A DNA stretch of 64,000 bases from Fragum whitleyi (taxonomy: Eukaryota; Mollusca; Bivalvia; Cardiida; Cardiidae), in the NCBI GenBank assembly GCA_948146395.1, contig OX411554.1:37549730-37613729 (forward strand), read 5' to 3'. Of this stretch, positions 1 through 11,800 are shown in pieces. The translations under genes and the position numbers were made by a program. The notes under the pieces were generated by a model that made no database searches, had not been told where the DNA came from, and worked only from the letters and a program-made list of their open reading frames with translations. Each line of letters starts with the position of its first letter. The first letter of the stretch is position 1.

Positions 1-22
1 AAGATTTCATGTTCCAACTCTT

Positions 23-1194
23 TTAGTCGGGCCGTAAAAGTACAGTCCTATTGTTGGGAAAAAGGGAACCAAAATATTTCCAGCTGTCAAATTTCAAGAC
101 AAAGTGAACTCGCAGCCCACTGATGTCATATCCCCCGACTGCTTGCTTCCAAAAAGTTAACATTCGGAAAATCGCTCGGACTTTTCTGTAAACTTGGAAG
201 GGCCTCGGACGTAATTGAAGTAATTTGGGGTCATTTTTAGGAGATTCGGCTTTTGGTGATACTTTGGTCATTTAGCTTGCAAAAAAATCTTCTTTGGCTG
301 TATCCTTATTAATTTCGGGGTACAGTTGAGTTAATTGCATAATAAAATTGACAATCATTCCGATCAAAACCATTTTAAATCGCTCACTCAGGGCTCCATT
401 CTTTCACTCCAAAGACTCACCCAATTCGAACAAAAACGTTCCAAAATCCCTAGAAAACATTTTGAAATAGACCGAGCTTGAACAAAATCAGCCATATAGG
501 TTTACCTCCCTTTAATTTCATTCAAAACTCGCACCACACAATCATTCAATTTCATTTCCAAATCGTTCATCTTGTCAATTTCACTAGTCAGACTGCGCGG
601 TTTGCGCAGACTGACTAGGGTGGAAATTTTTCACGATGTGCTTTCGTCCTGAATCAAGAATGTTCAATCTACCTTCAAGTGAAATAATTTTTGAAATGCA
701 ACCTCTGGTTGGCCATTACTGGGTCAAATCTCTTTTTCAAATAGTCATTTTACAGAATTCCCAGATGGTCCCTTTTTGCGTGATGGGTCATATACTTGTG
801 ACTTGTCAGGGAAGAAGGGACGATCTGGGTAGTACATAAAGTACCGATCCTTATCAATTTGCGAGGACTGTTCAGACTGACTAGGATCGAAACTTAATGC
901 ACGTGGCTAATTTTCTGAATCTGTATTTATCATTCTACCTTCTTGTTTAAGAAATTTCGAAATTCCATTTTCGACTGGGACCTTTGTTTCAAATAATTAT
1001 TTTACGGAGTCCCCAGATGGTCCTTTTTGCGTTACGAATCAAATTTGTGACATGTCACTTGAAAAGGGAACTCTGTAAAATGAATATTTGGAAAACTATA
1101 CTTGTTCATGCATAGTTCAACCAGAGGTTGCATTTCAAAAAAATTCTCACTGGAAGATAAATGTATCATTCTAGATTCAGAAAATAAGCATATT
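23..1194. repeat. 1172-bp tandem duplication, copy 1
   Basis: The sequence from about 23 reappears from 1195 with a constant offset of 1172 bp. By eye only about three differences are visible over the unit (for example g/a at 337/1509 and a/g in 'ggtagtRcataaag'). The unit holds dispersed-repeat sequence, including a palindrome at 584-618 and 'ctcactcagggctcc' sequence related to copies at 55520 and 62830. No coding evidence: the short open frames are simply duplicated with the repeat. Confidence 0.93.
584..618. repeat. Short palindrome (15-bp arms, 5-nt loop)
   Basis: Arms 584-598 and 604-618 pair 14/15 around a 5-nt loop; the core is 'gcgcagactgact'. Related palindromes occur at 1756-1790, 2379-2413, 37213-37239 and 52512-52540, some in the opposite orientation. 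Confidence 0.8.
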
Positions 1195-2366
1195 TTAGTC
1201 GGGCCGTAAAAGTACAGTCCTATTGTTGGGAAAAAGGGAACCAAAATATTTCCAGCTGTCAAATTTCAAGACAAAGTGAACTCGCAGCCCACTGATGTCA
1301 TATCCCCCGACTGCTTGCTTCCAAAAAGTTAACATTCGGAAAATCGCTCGGACTTTTCTGTAAACTTGGAAGGGCCTCGGACGTAATTGAAGTAATTTGG
1401 GGTCATTTTTAGGAGATTCGGCTTTTGGTGATACTTTGGTCATTTAGCTTGCAAAAAAATCTTCTTTGGCTGTATCCTTATTAATTTCGGGGTACAGTTG
1501 AGTTAATTACATAATAAAATTGACAATCATTCCGATCAAAACCATTTTAAATCGCTCACTCAGGGCTCCATTCTTTCACTCCAAAGACTCACCCAATTCG
1601 AACAAAAACGTTCCAAAATCCCTAGAAAACATTTTGAAATAGACCGAGCTTGAACAAAATCAGCCATATAGGTTTACCTCCCTTTAATTTCATTCAAAAC
1701 TCGCACCACACAATCATTCAATTTCATTTCCAAATCGTTCATCTTGTCAATTTCACTAGTCAGACTGCGCGGTTTGCGCAGACTGACTAGGGTGGAAATT
1801 TTTCACGATGTGCTTTCGTCCTGAATCAAGAATGTTCAATCTACCTTCAAGTGAAATAATTTTTGAAATGCAACCTCTGGTTGGCCATTACTGGGTCAAA
1901 TCTCTTTTTCAAATAGTCATTTTACAGAATTCCCAGATGGTCCCTTTTTGCGTGATGGGTCATATACTTGTGACTTGTCAGGGAAGAAGGGACGATCTGG
2001 GTAGTGCATAAAGTACCGATCCTTATCAATTTGCGAGGACTGTTCAGACTGACTAGGATCGAAACTTAATGCACGTGGCTAATTTTCTGAATCTGTATTT
2101 ATCATTCTACCTTCTTGTTTAAGAAATTTCGAAATTCCATTTTCGACTGGGACCTTTGTTTCAAATAATTATTTTACGGAGTCCCCAGATGGTCCTTTTT
2201 GCGTTACGAATCAAATTTGTGACATGTCACTTGAAAAGGGAACTCTGTAAAATGAATATTTGGAAAACTATACTTGTTCATGCATAGTTCAACCAGAGGT
2301 TGCATTTCAAAAAATTTCTCACTGGAAGATAAATGTATCATTCTAGATTCAGAAAATAAGCATATT
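1195..2366. repeat. 1172-bp tandem duplication, copy 2
   Basis: Direct repeat of 23-1194. It leaves homology after the common 'agaaaataagcatatt' where copy 1 jumps back to the unit start, so the duplication junction is at about 1194/1195. Its second half (from about 1881) is also the start of the 6.9-kb macrosatellite homology, so the local duplication lies at the outer edge of the large array. Confidence 0.9.
1756..1790. repeat. Short palindrome, copy in second 1172-bp unit
   Basis: Same palindrome as 584-618, carried along in the tandem duplication with the same single stem mismatch. Confidence 0.78.
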
Positions 2367-2378
2367 GTGAAAAGTTTC

Positions 2379-2413
2379 GATCAAGGCAGTCTGCGCAATA
2401 CGCGCAGTCTGAC
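2379..2413. repeat. Short palindrome, opposite orientation
   Basis: 'cagtctgcgc' and 'gcgcagtctgac' flank a short loop. It sits inside a longer imperfect palindrome (roughly 2366-2432, arms starting 'gaaaagtttcgatc' and ending 'gatcgatacttttc'). The same block is present in U5 but deleted in U2-U4. Confidence 0.75.
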
Positions 2414-4249
2414 TAGGATCGATACTTTTCGCACTACCCAGACGGCCCCTTTTCGTGTGACGGGTCACATTTGTATTTTTACCAATTTTTGATTTCACGT
2501 GTTTATTGAAGTTCTTTTGATTTAAATTATGCCTTAGTTTGCAATATTAGTTTCTCTCTAATCTTTAGAAAAGCGTCAGAGTGTATAGACTATCATTAAA
2601 TTTTAATTTGAGATTGTCTGCCTCGTTCTAGGTTACCATGGAACTAGTTTTAAAAATGGAATTAATATGCTTTGAAGAGGAGTCTGGTTTATTTGTCCCA
2701 GTTTTTTTCAATGCAAGAATATGTTTTTGCATCGGATTTATGTGCTTAGATTTCGACGATGGTTTTATTTTTTATCTGCGAACTGACACTTGATAAGTAA
2801 ATTTCTGGAAAATGCGAAAAGTGTCGACCCTTGTCATTCTGCCCGAGTTGCAAACACATACCAGATGTTTTAATTAAAGATTTTTTTCTAATAACCTGTG
2901 TCAGTGTATTCAGTGTGCAAGTTGGTTTCGATCCATCGACTTTTGACAGAGTTATGGCCCTTTGATGGAAAACGGCTTAATATAATTCTGTTTCACAAGC
3001 ACTTGTAGGGGGAAGTGGCCGGTATGAGTCCGCTTTGTGGTAGACTTATTTGAAAAAAGGACTTGTTCCAGTAGAGGTCATCATGCATAATTCAAAAAAA
3101 TGTTTACTGAAGTAGAGTAGTCAATTTCGGTGCAAAAAATCAGCCAATTGCGAAACGTTTAAAATCCAAGTCAGGCTACGTAGTCTACGCAATTTAATTA
3201 TGGTCGACTTTTTACGCACTATTGGCCTGGAAGGGATTTAGCATAGCCATGACGTAAATAGGGGAGTTAATTTTTCAATAAATCGTGTTCAGCTAAACGT
3301 TTGTCGGCAACTATTCTGCGTTATTATTGACCTGGCAGGGGGCGGCTTAGTCGTGACGTTATTCAGCGTGTTTATTTGACAATATTTAAAAGTTTGTAGG
3401 CATCATTCTGCATTATAATCGATCTGACAGTATGTCGGCGATTATCCTTAACGTGAGTATATATCCTAAAACCAAAAGAATTAACGTACTCAGCTAAAAT
3501 GGACTCATTTCATCATTGAGGTAACAGGTCCTCATTACTAAGGTCTGAAACAAACCCTGAAATTACGAGGGTTTGATGTCCCAGTGCCGTTTTAAATGTT
3601 TCAAGTTATATATATGTCGCCTATCCATTAAGTAAGTAAATATCAAAATAGTTGAGTTACCTGAACTTTGAATAAAACACCCCGTTACCTAAGCTCCGCC
3701 CTCCCAGGATAAAAGAAACATAGATTATATCACTCAAACACGCTATAAGTGTATTTTCTAAACTGAGCTCGAGAATCTATATAAGAATATATATACCACG
3801 GCTCACCGCACAAAATCTACATATACTGTGACTTATGATTACCAAACAGTCGTATAAAATCCATGATTCAAAAAAGGGAATTCTATTATTAAAATTTATT
3901 TATCATAAGCAACTCGATAATTCGACTTGAAAGCTCTGAAAGATGCACAAAAATTAGTACTGAAAAAGTCCTTAAAACCATTCTCTAAAATAAGCTGTCG
4001 CTATGTACTCAGTAAGAAAAATGTATTAAGCACTTAGTGAAGACTCTGACCAAACGGTGCTGATCTGAGTCTTTACAATGCACAATTTACATGAAATTGC
4101 TGGAAATGTCACGTAAGGCTCAAATACAATGATAATACTGATAACAACAACGGTGGTGGTGGTGATAAAAAGCATCATGATATCAAAATATGTAGAGGAT
4201 AATCGTTAGTTTTAGTGTAAGATCGATTTATATTCATTGAGTGCACAAG

Positions 4250-4300
4250 AAAAGCTATATTTTCACGAGCGGCGGAGCCATGAGTGAAAATATAGCTTTT
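4250..4300. repeat. Perfect 17-bp-stem hairpin, conserved in array units
   Basis: Arms 4250-4266 (aaaagctatattttcac) and 4284-4300 (gtgaaaatatagctttt) are exact reverse complements around a 17-nt GC-rich loop. Copies lie at 11181-11231, about 18104-18154 and about 24994-25044, with a decayed half copy near 39835. No function is known to me; it may be the end of an old TIR element. Confidence 0.88.
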
Positions 4301-6047
4301 GTTGTTCACGAAATGAAAAATGAATCGATTTTACTCGAAAAACAAACGTTTTTTTCTATTTCTTTATTGCAAAAATGAGACAAAATGGGAAATTTCTAGG
4401 AAATAATTTCGTCAAGCGCGTCATTTTGCGTGTGATTGCTACGCTACGTTCATTGTAACGTCACTTATTTTGCCTCGCATAGATTACGTCAGACAGGATG
4501 AAATGCACAAAAGCAGGATATAAGTTTTTGATCTTTTCACTGCTTTTGCGGTGAGATTATCAAGTGATAATCTACCGTTATTTCTCGATAAACCACCGAA
4601 AAGCATTAAAGAAAGGCCCTTTATCTCGTGGCATATCAATGTCACCAGACAAAGAACTATTTCCTAATTATCTTATTTTGAAAAAAAGCAAACTGTCTTC
4701 ATTATTGAACCATAGGAAATATCTCGTTAGAAAAGCAATTAAACTTTCTAAGATCGTAGAGATGCGATCAAAGATATACGAAGAAGCTGTCAGACTGTCG
4801 AATAAAACTCTCAATTTAATTTCCTGGTCTCTGAAATATTTACGGTACCAATTAAGCTGTCAGGTTCAAATCTTTAAAAAAAAAACCCTTACTTTTTTAT
4901 TTTTTTTCAAAAAACTCTCCCTCTGCAATAGCCTACAAACAAAGTATTTTGATGATTGCTCAAGTTCACAGAGGACCAACGTACAGATTCGCAAATCGGA
5001 AGCTGCGATGACTGTACGTCGCTAATCAGTTAGCTGCGGGTGACAACTTTAATTAAAATCATACGGGACAGAATCAACAGGAACATCTCTTAAAATAAAG
5101 GTAAGACATTTTTTCGTAAGTTTATGCTACGATCACGACACCAAACGAGCATGTTTTTGTAAAATTGAGATTAATCACTAGCGTTTGCCCTCGGCGAACG
5201 CATTCACTGCTTGTACTTTTTCTATTTTTTCAAATTGGAAACGCACCAAATCCTTTTGTGATTGTATTTGATTACAAAAGAATCAATTACCTTCAAGAAA
5301 ATAAAACCATGCGACGGACCCGTCGTGTATTTATGAAAATAAACAACATTTATCAAGGCACCCCAATATGGTCACTGTACTAGCTGTCAAAATCTACTAT
5401 CACTAGCTTTTAAATGGCTTGAAGACACTGTACGATTAGCATAGCCGATTCATGGAAATATTTAATAAAATATACCGCTAGTTTAATGAAATATGAAGTG
5501 AAATTCAGATCTGAAGCAAACGGTACTTTTGACAGATACAGAAAAGTCAACCATGACTTTCCATTTCAGAAAGATATTCTATATGGATTCTTTACCACAT
5601 GTTTCTTTTTCATGAAAACCCAACAAAATTACATCATCTTCAATGAACGACGTGATTCTTCCTTTCAATTTTAACTAAGCATGTATCATCTTTGGAACAT
5701 AATTTCTTAAGACCTTACCATTTGCGAAATGAAGGAATTGGAACCTTGCTGTTTTCAGTTTGAAATGCGTTTGTACACAACCTCATAAACCGATTCTTAC
5801 TCATACTATCTCCTTCCCTTGGATCAAATAAATAATTTGCGAAACATGATGAAGATAAATAATAATAGTACAAATTTTACTAAGTCAGATGGAAAGACTC
5901 TAAATAAATATATTACTACATAAAAACTAAAAAAGGAAACTACACAGATTGATACTGATAGTTTATAGCTTATTTCTGCAATCAGAAAATTGGATCTTAA
6001 GAAAGGTAAACGAATTGTGAATTCTCATTATAGTTTCGTATATTTAA

Positions 6048-6100
6048 AAAAAAAAAAAAAAAACAACAAAAAAACAAAAACAAAAAAACAAAAAACCACA
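6048..6100. repeat. A-rich low-complexity tract
   Basis: A run of A with interspersed C (aaaacaaaaac type). It varies between units (12969, 19893, 26775) and is the most length-variable site in the unit, consistent with slippage. Confidence 0.85.
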
Positions 6101-6664
6101 CACAAAACATTCAAATATATGTATCATACGCACTGGTCGGGAGACTACCGATAGAAGAGTAAAATGTAAGAAATACAGCTTCAATATAAGCTCCTGACGA
6201 AAGATTGTTTAACCTTTATTTATCAATTTATATATAAGAAGATGAACCTTTCGAACTAAAAGGTTGTTTGTTTTCAAATGCTAAGGAATCTGTTACCTGA
6301 CTTGCGCTGAGAGTGACGTAGGAACCGAAATAATCATTAATTGCTCGGCTGCTTTCGGACAACACCCGATGTATTGTTATCACCTTGAAGTTGTTCGCTT
6401 TGGCGTTATGGCATAGGCGTTTGGGTAGGCGTTTGACGCCGGCGTGATAAACATTTACCTTGGTCACATCTCTCCTATCATTGAAGGTATATTTAAAAAA
6501 ATTGGCAGGTGTGTTCACCATCACAAGAGCTAGCCGCCAGACAATAAAGAGGGACACCTCTGAACGCATATTTAAGAGTTGTGCCCTTTTTCACCTATGT
6601 TGTTCAAGGTTGACTGGGCCTAAATGTGGCCACAAGTGTGCATACAAAGTTTTTCTCCAGGAAT

Positions 6665-7840
6665 GACCCCGTGACTTACGTTTTGTTCCAAGCTGGCCGC
6701 ATTTTGAATTAATCCGATAAACGTTAAGGCTATAATTCTAAGCATACTTCAGGTTAATTAGACTAGAAGCGTAGCCTACAAAGTGCAATCATGTGACCTC
6801 TAGACGTATACAAGATTTAGACCCCGTAACCTGGTTTTTGATTCCACTTGACCCAATTTTAAACTCATCCGAGATTTTTTCAAGACAATCACTCTAACAA
6901 AATTTCTGGTTGATCTTGTAAATTTTAGATTGATCGGGCAAAAAATGCGACCTCTAGAGTGTAAACAAGATTTTTACTAAGATTTGACCCCTTGACCTAG
7001 TTTTTGACACCACTTAACCCAACTTGGAACTCGTGTGAGATTTTATCAAAACAAACATTTTAACAAAATTTCAGGTTGATCAGGCAAAAATGTGACCTCA
7101 AGAGTGCATACAAGGTTTTTTTCTATGATTTGACCCCGTGATTTGGGTTTGATCTCAATAGATCAAATTTCAAATGTGTCCAAGATTTTATCGACACAGC
7201 CATTTTGACAAAATTAAAAGTTGATCGGGCAAAAACATGGCCTCTGGAGTGCGATTTGACCCCGTGATCTAGATTTTAACCCCAGTTGACGCAATTTCGA
7301 ACTTGTACGAGATTTTATCAAGACAACCATTCTAAGCAAATTTCAGATTGATTTGTAAAAGACATGGGACTTTTAGGGTACATACAAGGTTTTCTAAGAT
7401 TTGACTCCCATGACCTAGTTTTAATCCAACTTAACCTAATTTCGAGCTGACAAGTTTAAACAAGGTTTTTCTAAGATTTGACCCCATGACCTAGTTTTCG
7501 ACCCACTTTACCCAACTTGGATTTTATTAAGACAATCATTCTGACAAAATTTCAGATTGATCGAGCAAAAAAATGTGACCTCAAGAGTGCATAGAAAGTT
7601 TTTTCTAAGATTTGACCATGTGACCTAGTGTGTGTAGTTTTTGACCCCACTTGATCCAACTTCGAACTCGTCTGAGACTTTATCAAGAAAATCATTCTGA
7701 CAAATTTTCAGGTTGATCGGGCAAAAAATGTGGACTCTAGAGTGCATAAAAGGTAAATGTTGGCGACACACGACGGACGATGGAAGACGGACATTTCACC
7801 CAACCACAAAAGCTCACTTCGTGCTCAGATGAGCTAAGAA
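6665..7840. repeat. Degenerate ~140-bp tandem repeat ending in GACGGAC microsatellite and palindrome
   Basis: About eight diverged copies of a block that includes 'gatttgaccccgtgacctag', 'gagattttatcaagacaa' and 'caggttgatcgggcaaaaa' follow each other. They end in 'gacgacggacgatgg' and a palindromic end 'gctcagatgagctaag'. A tandem core plus tetranucleotide-like tract plus terminal hairpin resembles bivalve 'pearl'/Helitron-like non-autonomous elements (inference from architecture only). Copies at about 13588-14763, 20513-21680 and 28803-29960. Confidence 0.75.
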
Positions 7841-8383
7841 GAGATGAACAGCAACCTTTTGCTTTTAGAGTACTGTCTTGAAAAAAAATAGGGATCAACG
7901 TATAACATATATTTGATGACATGATGACAACATGTTTCCCTAATACTTGTCAAATCAAATTGTAATATTGAAATACCGAATGTTTTTATTACTTTGTATA
8001 TACTTTGTATAAGTTTATTCTATTCCCTATATATATTTGGAATAGTTTTGTGATATTTTTGAACTGTTCATTAATTTTCTAAAAAGCATATTAAGCCTTT
8101 ACGTGACATTTTCGAATATGTAAGATCCAGATCAGTCTGTTTACCTCCACCTCATAAAAATTACTATTGGAGGCTACAAAAACGTAGTATGGCTTAAAGG
8201 GAGTTCATCGTTCTTAAAGTACATCATAATGAAACAATACAACGCTGGGTAAAATCATTCGCAATTCTCACTAGGCCGAAATGGACCGTAGTGAAATTGT
8301 GTTGGAATTCCTTGAGCCTTTGCTTCTGGTTTCAGCGATTTTGCTACGCTAGATCGCTAAAGAGAATAGTTCCGCAATTTAGA

Positions 8384-8447
8384 GTGAGTGATCAAAGGTC
8401 AATTTTGCCTCTACATTTATAGACAAAATTGACCTTTGATCACTCAC
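8384..8447. repeat. Perfect 24-bp-stem hairpin
   Basis: Arms 8384-8407 and 8424-8447 are exact reverse complements (core 'gtgatcaaaggtcaatttt') with a 16-nt loop. Copies at 15307-15370, 22197-22260 and 36208-36271. A diverged stand-alone relative lies outside the array at 58751-58812. Confidence 0.92.
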
Positions 8448-8738
8448 TTAAACTTGTGGAATTATACATTGTCTATAGCGAGTTTTATTGTGCTAATTAC
8501 TTTCACAAATTAGTTTTCCAATTTTAATTGATTAAAATACTATCAATCTAGCATCAGCATGCAGAATTCTCCTTAACATTTTCAATAGAGCCTCTAATTA
8601 GTTTCTGAAGAGTTTTCCATAGGGTAAAATTCTTATAATTCAGCTAAACACTAACAATGTCCCATTTTTTTACAACAAAACCTTTCACTTTTAATATCCC
8701 GAATAAAATGGAAAGATGAAATAATTTTATTTGCGTTA

Positions 8739-8860
8739 ATGTGTCCATGAACAAAGTCTGATGGAGTATGAGTTTTATGTCAAAGGTAAATCGCTGGCAA
8801 AGCCCGATAATTTTGCTTACCATATACCCTTTCCCCCTCAGACTTTATTCATGGACACAT
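8739..8860. repeat. Inverted repeat with 23-bp arms, MITE-like
   Basis: Left arm 8739-8761 (starts 'atgtgtccatgaa') and right arm 8838-8860 pair 22/23, enclosing 76 bp. Repeated at 15662-15783, 22552-22673 and 36563-36684. No target-site duplication could be established because every copy is inside the satellite unit. Confidence 0.75.
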
Positions 8861-8894
8861 CCACTCGAAAATGAAATTATATCCATATATATTG

Positions 8895-11800
8895 TTGGCC
8901 AATGCTGGGTCAAATCATTTTTCAGAATTCCAAGATGGTCCCTTTTTGCGTGATGGGTGATACACTTGTGACCTGTCAGGAAAGAAGGGACGATCTGGGT
9001 AGTGCATAAAGAACCTATCCTTATCAATTTGCGAGGACTGTGCAGACTGACTAGGATCGAAAATTAATGCATGCGGCTAATTTTCTGAATCTTTACTTAT
9101 TGTTCTGCCTTTTTGTTTAAGAAATTTCGAAATTCCATTTTCGACTGGGACCAAAATCTGTTTCAAATACTTATTTTACGGAGTCCCCAGATGGTCCTTT
9201 TTGCGTAACGGATCAAATATGTGACCTGTCACTCGAAAAAGGAACTCTGTAAAATGAATATTTGAAGAACTATATTTGTACATGCATAATTCAACCAGAG
9301 GTTGCATTTCAAAAATTTTCTCACTGGAAGATAAATGAATCATTCTGACTAGGTCGATACTTTTCGCACTACCCAGACGGTCCATTTCGTGTGACGGGTC
9401 ACATTTGTATTTTTACCAATTTATGATTTCACGTATTTATTGAAGTTCTTTTGATTTAAATTATGCCTTAGTTTGCAACATTAGTTTCTCTTTAATCTTT
9501 AGAAAAGCGTCAGAATGTATAGACCATCTTTAATTTTTAATTTGAGATTGTCTGCCTCGTTCTAGGTTACCATGGAACCAGTTTTAAAAATGGAATTAAT
9601 ATCCTTTGAAGAGGAGTCTGGTTTATTTGTCCCAGTTTTTTCATGGCAAGAATATGTTTTACAGCGGATTTCTATGCTTAGATTTCGACGATGCTAGGCC
9701 TCTTGGTTTTATTTTTTATCTTCGACCTGACACTTGAACTGATGGAACATGCGAAAAGTGTCGATCCTTGTCATTCTACACGAGTTGCAAACACCTACCA
9801 GATGTTTAAAGTATAGATTTTTTTCTAATAATCCGTATCAGTGTATTCAGTGTGCAAGTTGGTTTCGATCCATCGACTTTTGACAGAGTTATGGCCCTTT
9901 GATGGAAAACAGCTTAATATAATTCTGTTTCACAAGCACTTGTAGGGGGAAGTGGCCGGTATGAGTCCGCTTTGTGGTAGACTTACTTGAAAAAAGGACT
10001 TGTTCCAGTAGAGGTCATCATGCATAATTCAAAAAAATGTTTACTGAAGTAGAGTAGTCAATTTCGGTGCAAAAAATCAGCCAATTGCGAAACGTTTAAA
10101 ATCCAAGTCAGGCTACGTAGTCTACGCAATTTAATTATGGTCGACTTTTTACGCACTATTGGCCTGGAAGGGATTTAGCATAGCCATGACGTAAATAGGG
10201 GAGTTAATTTTTCAATAAATTGTGTTCAGCTAAACGTTTGTCGGCAACTATTCTGCGTTATTATTGACCTGGCAGGGGGCGGCTTAGTCGTGACGTTATT
10301 CAGCGTGTTTATTTGACAATATTTAAAAGTTTGTAGGCATCATTCTGCATTATAATCGATCTGACAGTATGTCGGCGATTATCCTTAACGTGAGTATATA
10401 TCCTAAAACCAAAAGAATTAACGTACTCAGCTAAAATGGACTCATTTCATCATTGAGGTAACAGGTCCTCATAACTTCAACTAGAAAAAACCTGAAGTTA
10501 CGAGGGTTTGATGACCCAGTGCCGTTTTAAATGTTTCAAGTTATATATATGTCGCCTATCCAGTAAGTAAGTAAATATGTAAACATTTGAGTTACATGAA
10601 CCTTGAATAAAACACCCCGTTACCTAAGCTCCGCCCTGCCAGGGCAAAAGAAACATAGATTATATCACTCAAACACGCTATAAGTGTATTTTCAAAACCG
10701 AGTTCGAGAATCTGTATAAGAATACACATACCACGGCTCACCGCACAAAATCTACATATACTGTGACTTATGATTACAAAACAGTCGTATAAAAGTCACG
10801 ATTCAAAAAAGGGAATTCTTTTATTGAAATTTATTTATCATAAGCAACTCGATAATTCGACTTGAAAGCTCTGAAAGATGCACAAAAATTAGTACTGAAA
10901 ACGTCCTTAAAACCATTCTCTAAAATAAGCTGTCGCTATGTACTCAGTAAGAAAAAAGTATTAAGCAGATAGTGAAGACTCTAACCAAACGGCGCTGATC
11001 TGAGTCTTTACAATTCACAATTTACATGAAATTGCTGGAAATGTCACGTAAGGCTCAAATACAATGATAATACTGATAACAATAATGGTGATGATGATAA
11101 TAAGCATCATGATATCAAAATATGTAGAGGATAAAGTTAGTTTTAGTGTAAGATCGATTTATATTCATTGAGTGCACAAGAAAAGCTATATTTTCACGAG
11201 CGGCGGAGCCATGAGTGAAAATATAGCTTTTGTTGTTCACGAAATGAAAAATGAATCGATTTTACTCGAAAAACAAACGTTTTTTCTATTTCTTTATTGC
11301 AAAAATGAGACAAAATGGGAAATTTCTAGGAAATATTTTCGTAAAGCGCGTCATTTTGAGTGTGATTGCTACGTTCATTGTAACGTCACTTATTTCGCCT
11401 CGCATAGATGACGTCAGACAGGATGAAATGCACAAAAGCAGGATATAAGTTTTTGATCTTTTCACTGCTTTTGCGGTGAGATTATCAAGTGATAATCTAC
11501 CGTTATTTCTCGATAAACCACCGAAAAGCATTAAAGAAAGGCCCTTTATCTCGTGGCATATCAATGTCACCAGACAAAGAACTATTTCCTAATTATCTTA
11601 TTTTGAAAAAAAGCAAACTGTCTTCATTATTGAACCATAGGAAATATCTCGTTAGAAAAGCAATTAAACTTTCTAAGATCGTAGAGATGCGATCAAAGAT
11701 ATACGAAGAAGCTGTCAGACTGTCGAATAAAACTCTCAATTTAATTTCCTGGTCTCTGAAATATTTACGGTACCAATTAAGCTGTCAGGTTCAAATCTTT

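Larger units (their letters stand above)
1881..8894. repeat. Macrosatellite unit U1
   Basis: First recognisable copy of the ~6.9-kb tandem unit. The phase is set arbitrarily at the conserved 'ttggccaNtNctgggtcaaa' motif. Beyond the sub-features listed separately (hairpin 4250-4300, A-rich tract about 6048-6100, degenerate tandem 6665-7840, hairpin 8384-8447, inverted repeat 8739-8860), 2414-4249 and 4301-6040 hold only unit sequence with no gene I recognise. Open frames at 4564-5025 and 6228-6569 (minus) recur in other units but show no sign of purifying selection. The first half of U1 differs clearly from U2; the second half is almost identical to U2. Confidence 0.9.

Noticed and set aside
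584..618. Helitron 3' end (hairpin followed by CTAG)
   Set aside because: The hairpin abuts 'ctag' directly instead of leaving the usual ~10 nt, sequence homology continues past it in all copies, and no 5' TC end or Rep/helicase is seen.
4564..5025. 153-codon open frame recurring in all units
   Set aside because: It starts at a GTG. Its C-terminus shifts frame between units through A/T-run slippage, and U4 has an in-frame deletion. No recognisable domain.
6228..6569. 113-codon minus-strand open frame conserved in four units
   Set aside because: Differences between units are mostly amino-acid changing (roughly 4 of 6 between U1 and U4), as expected without selection. No motif is recognised, and it is part of a satellite.
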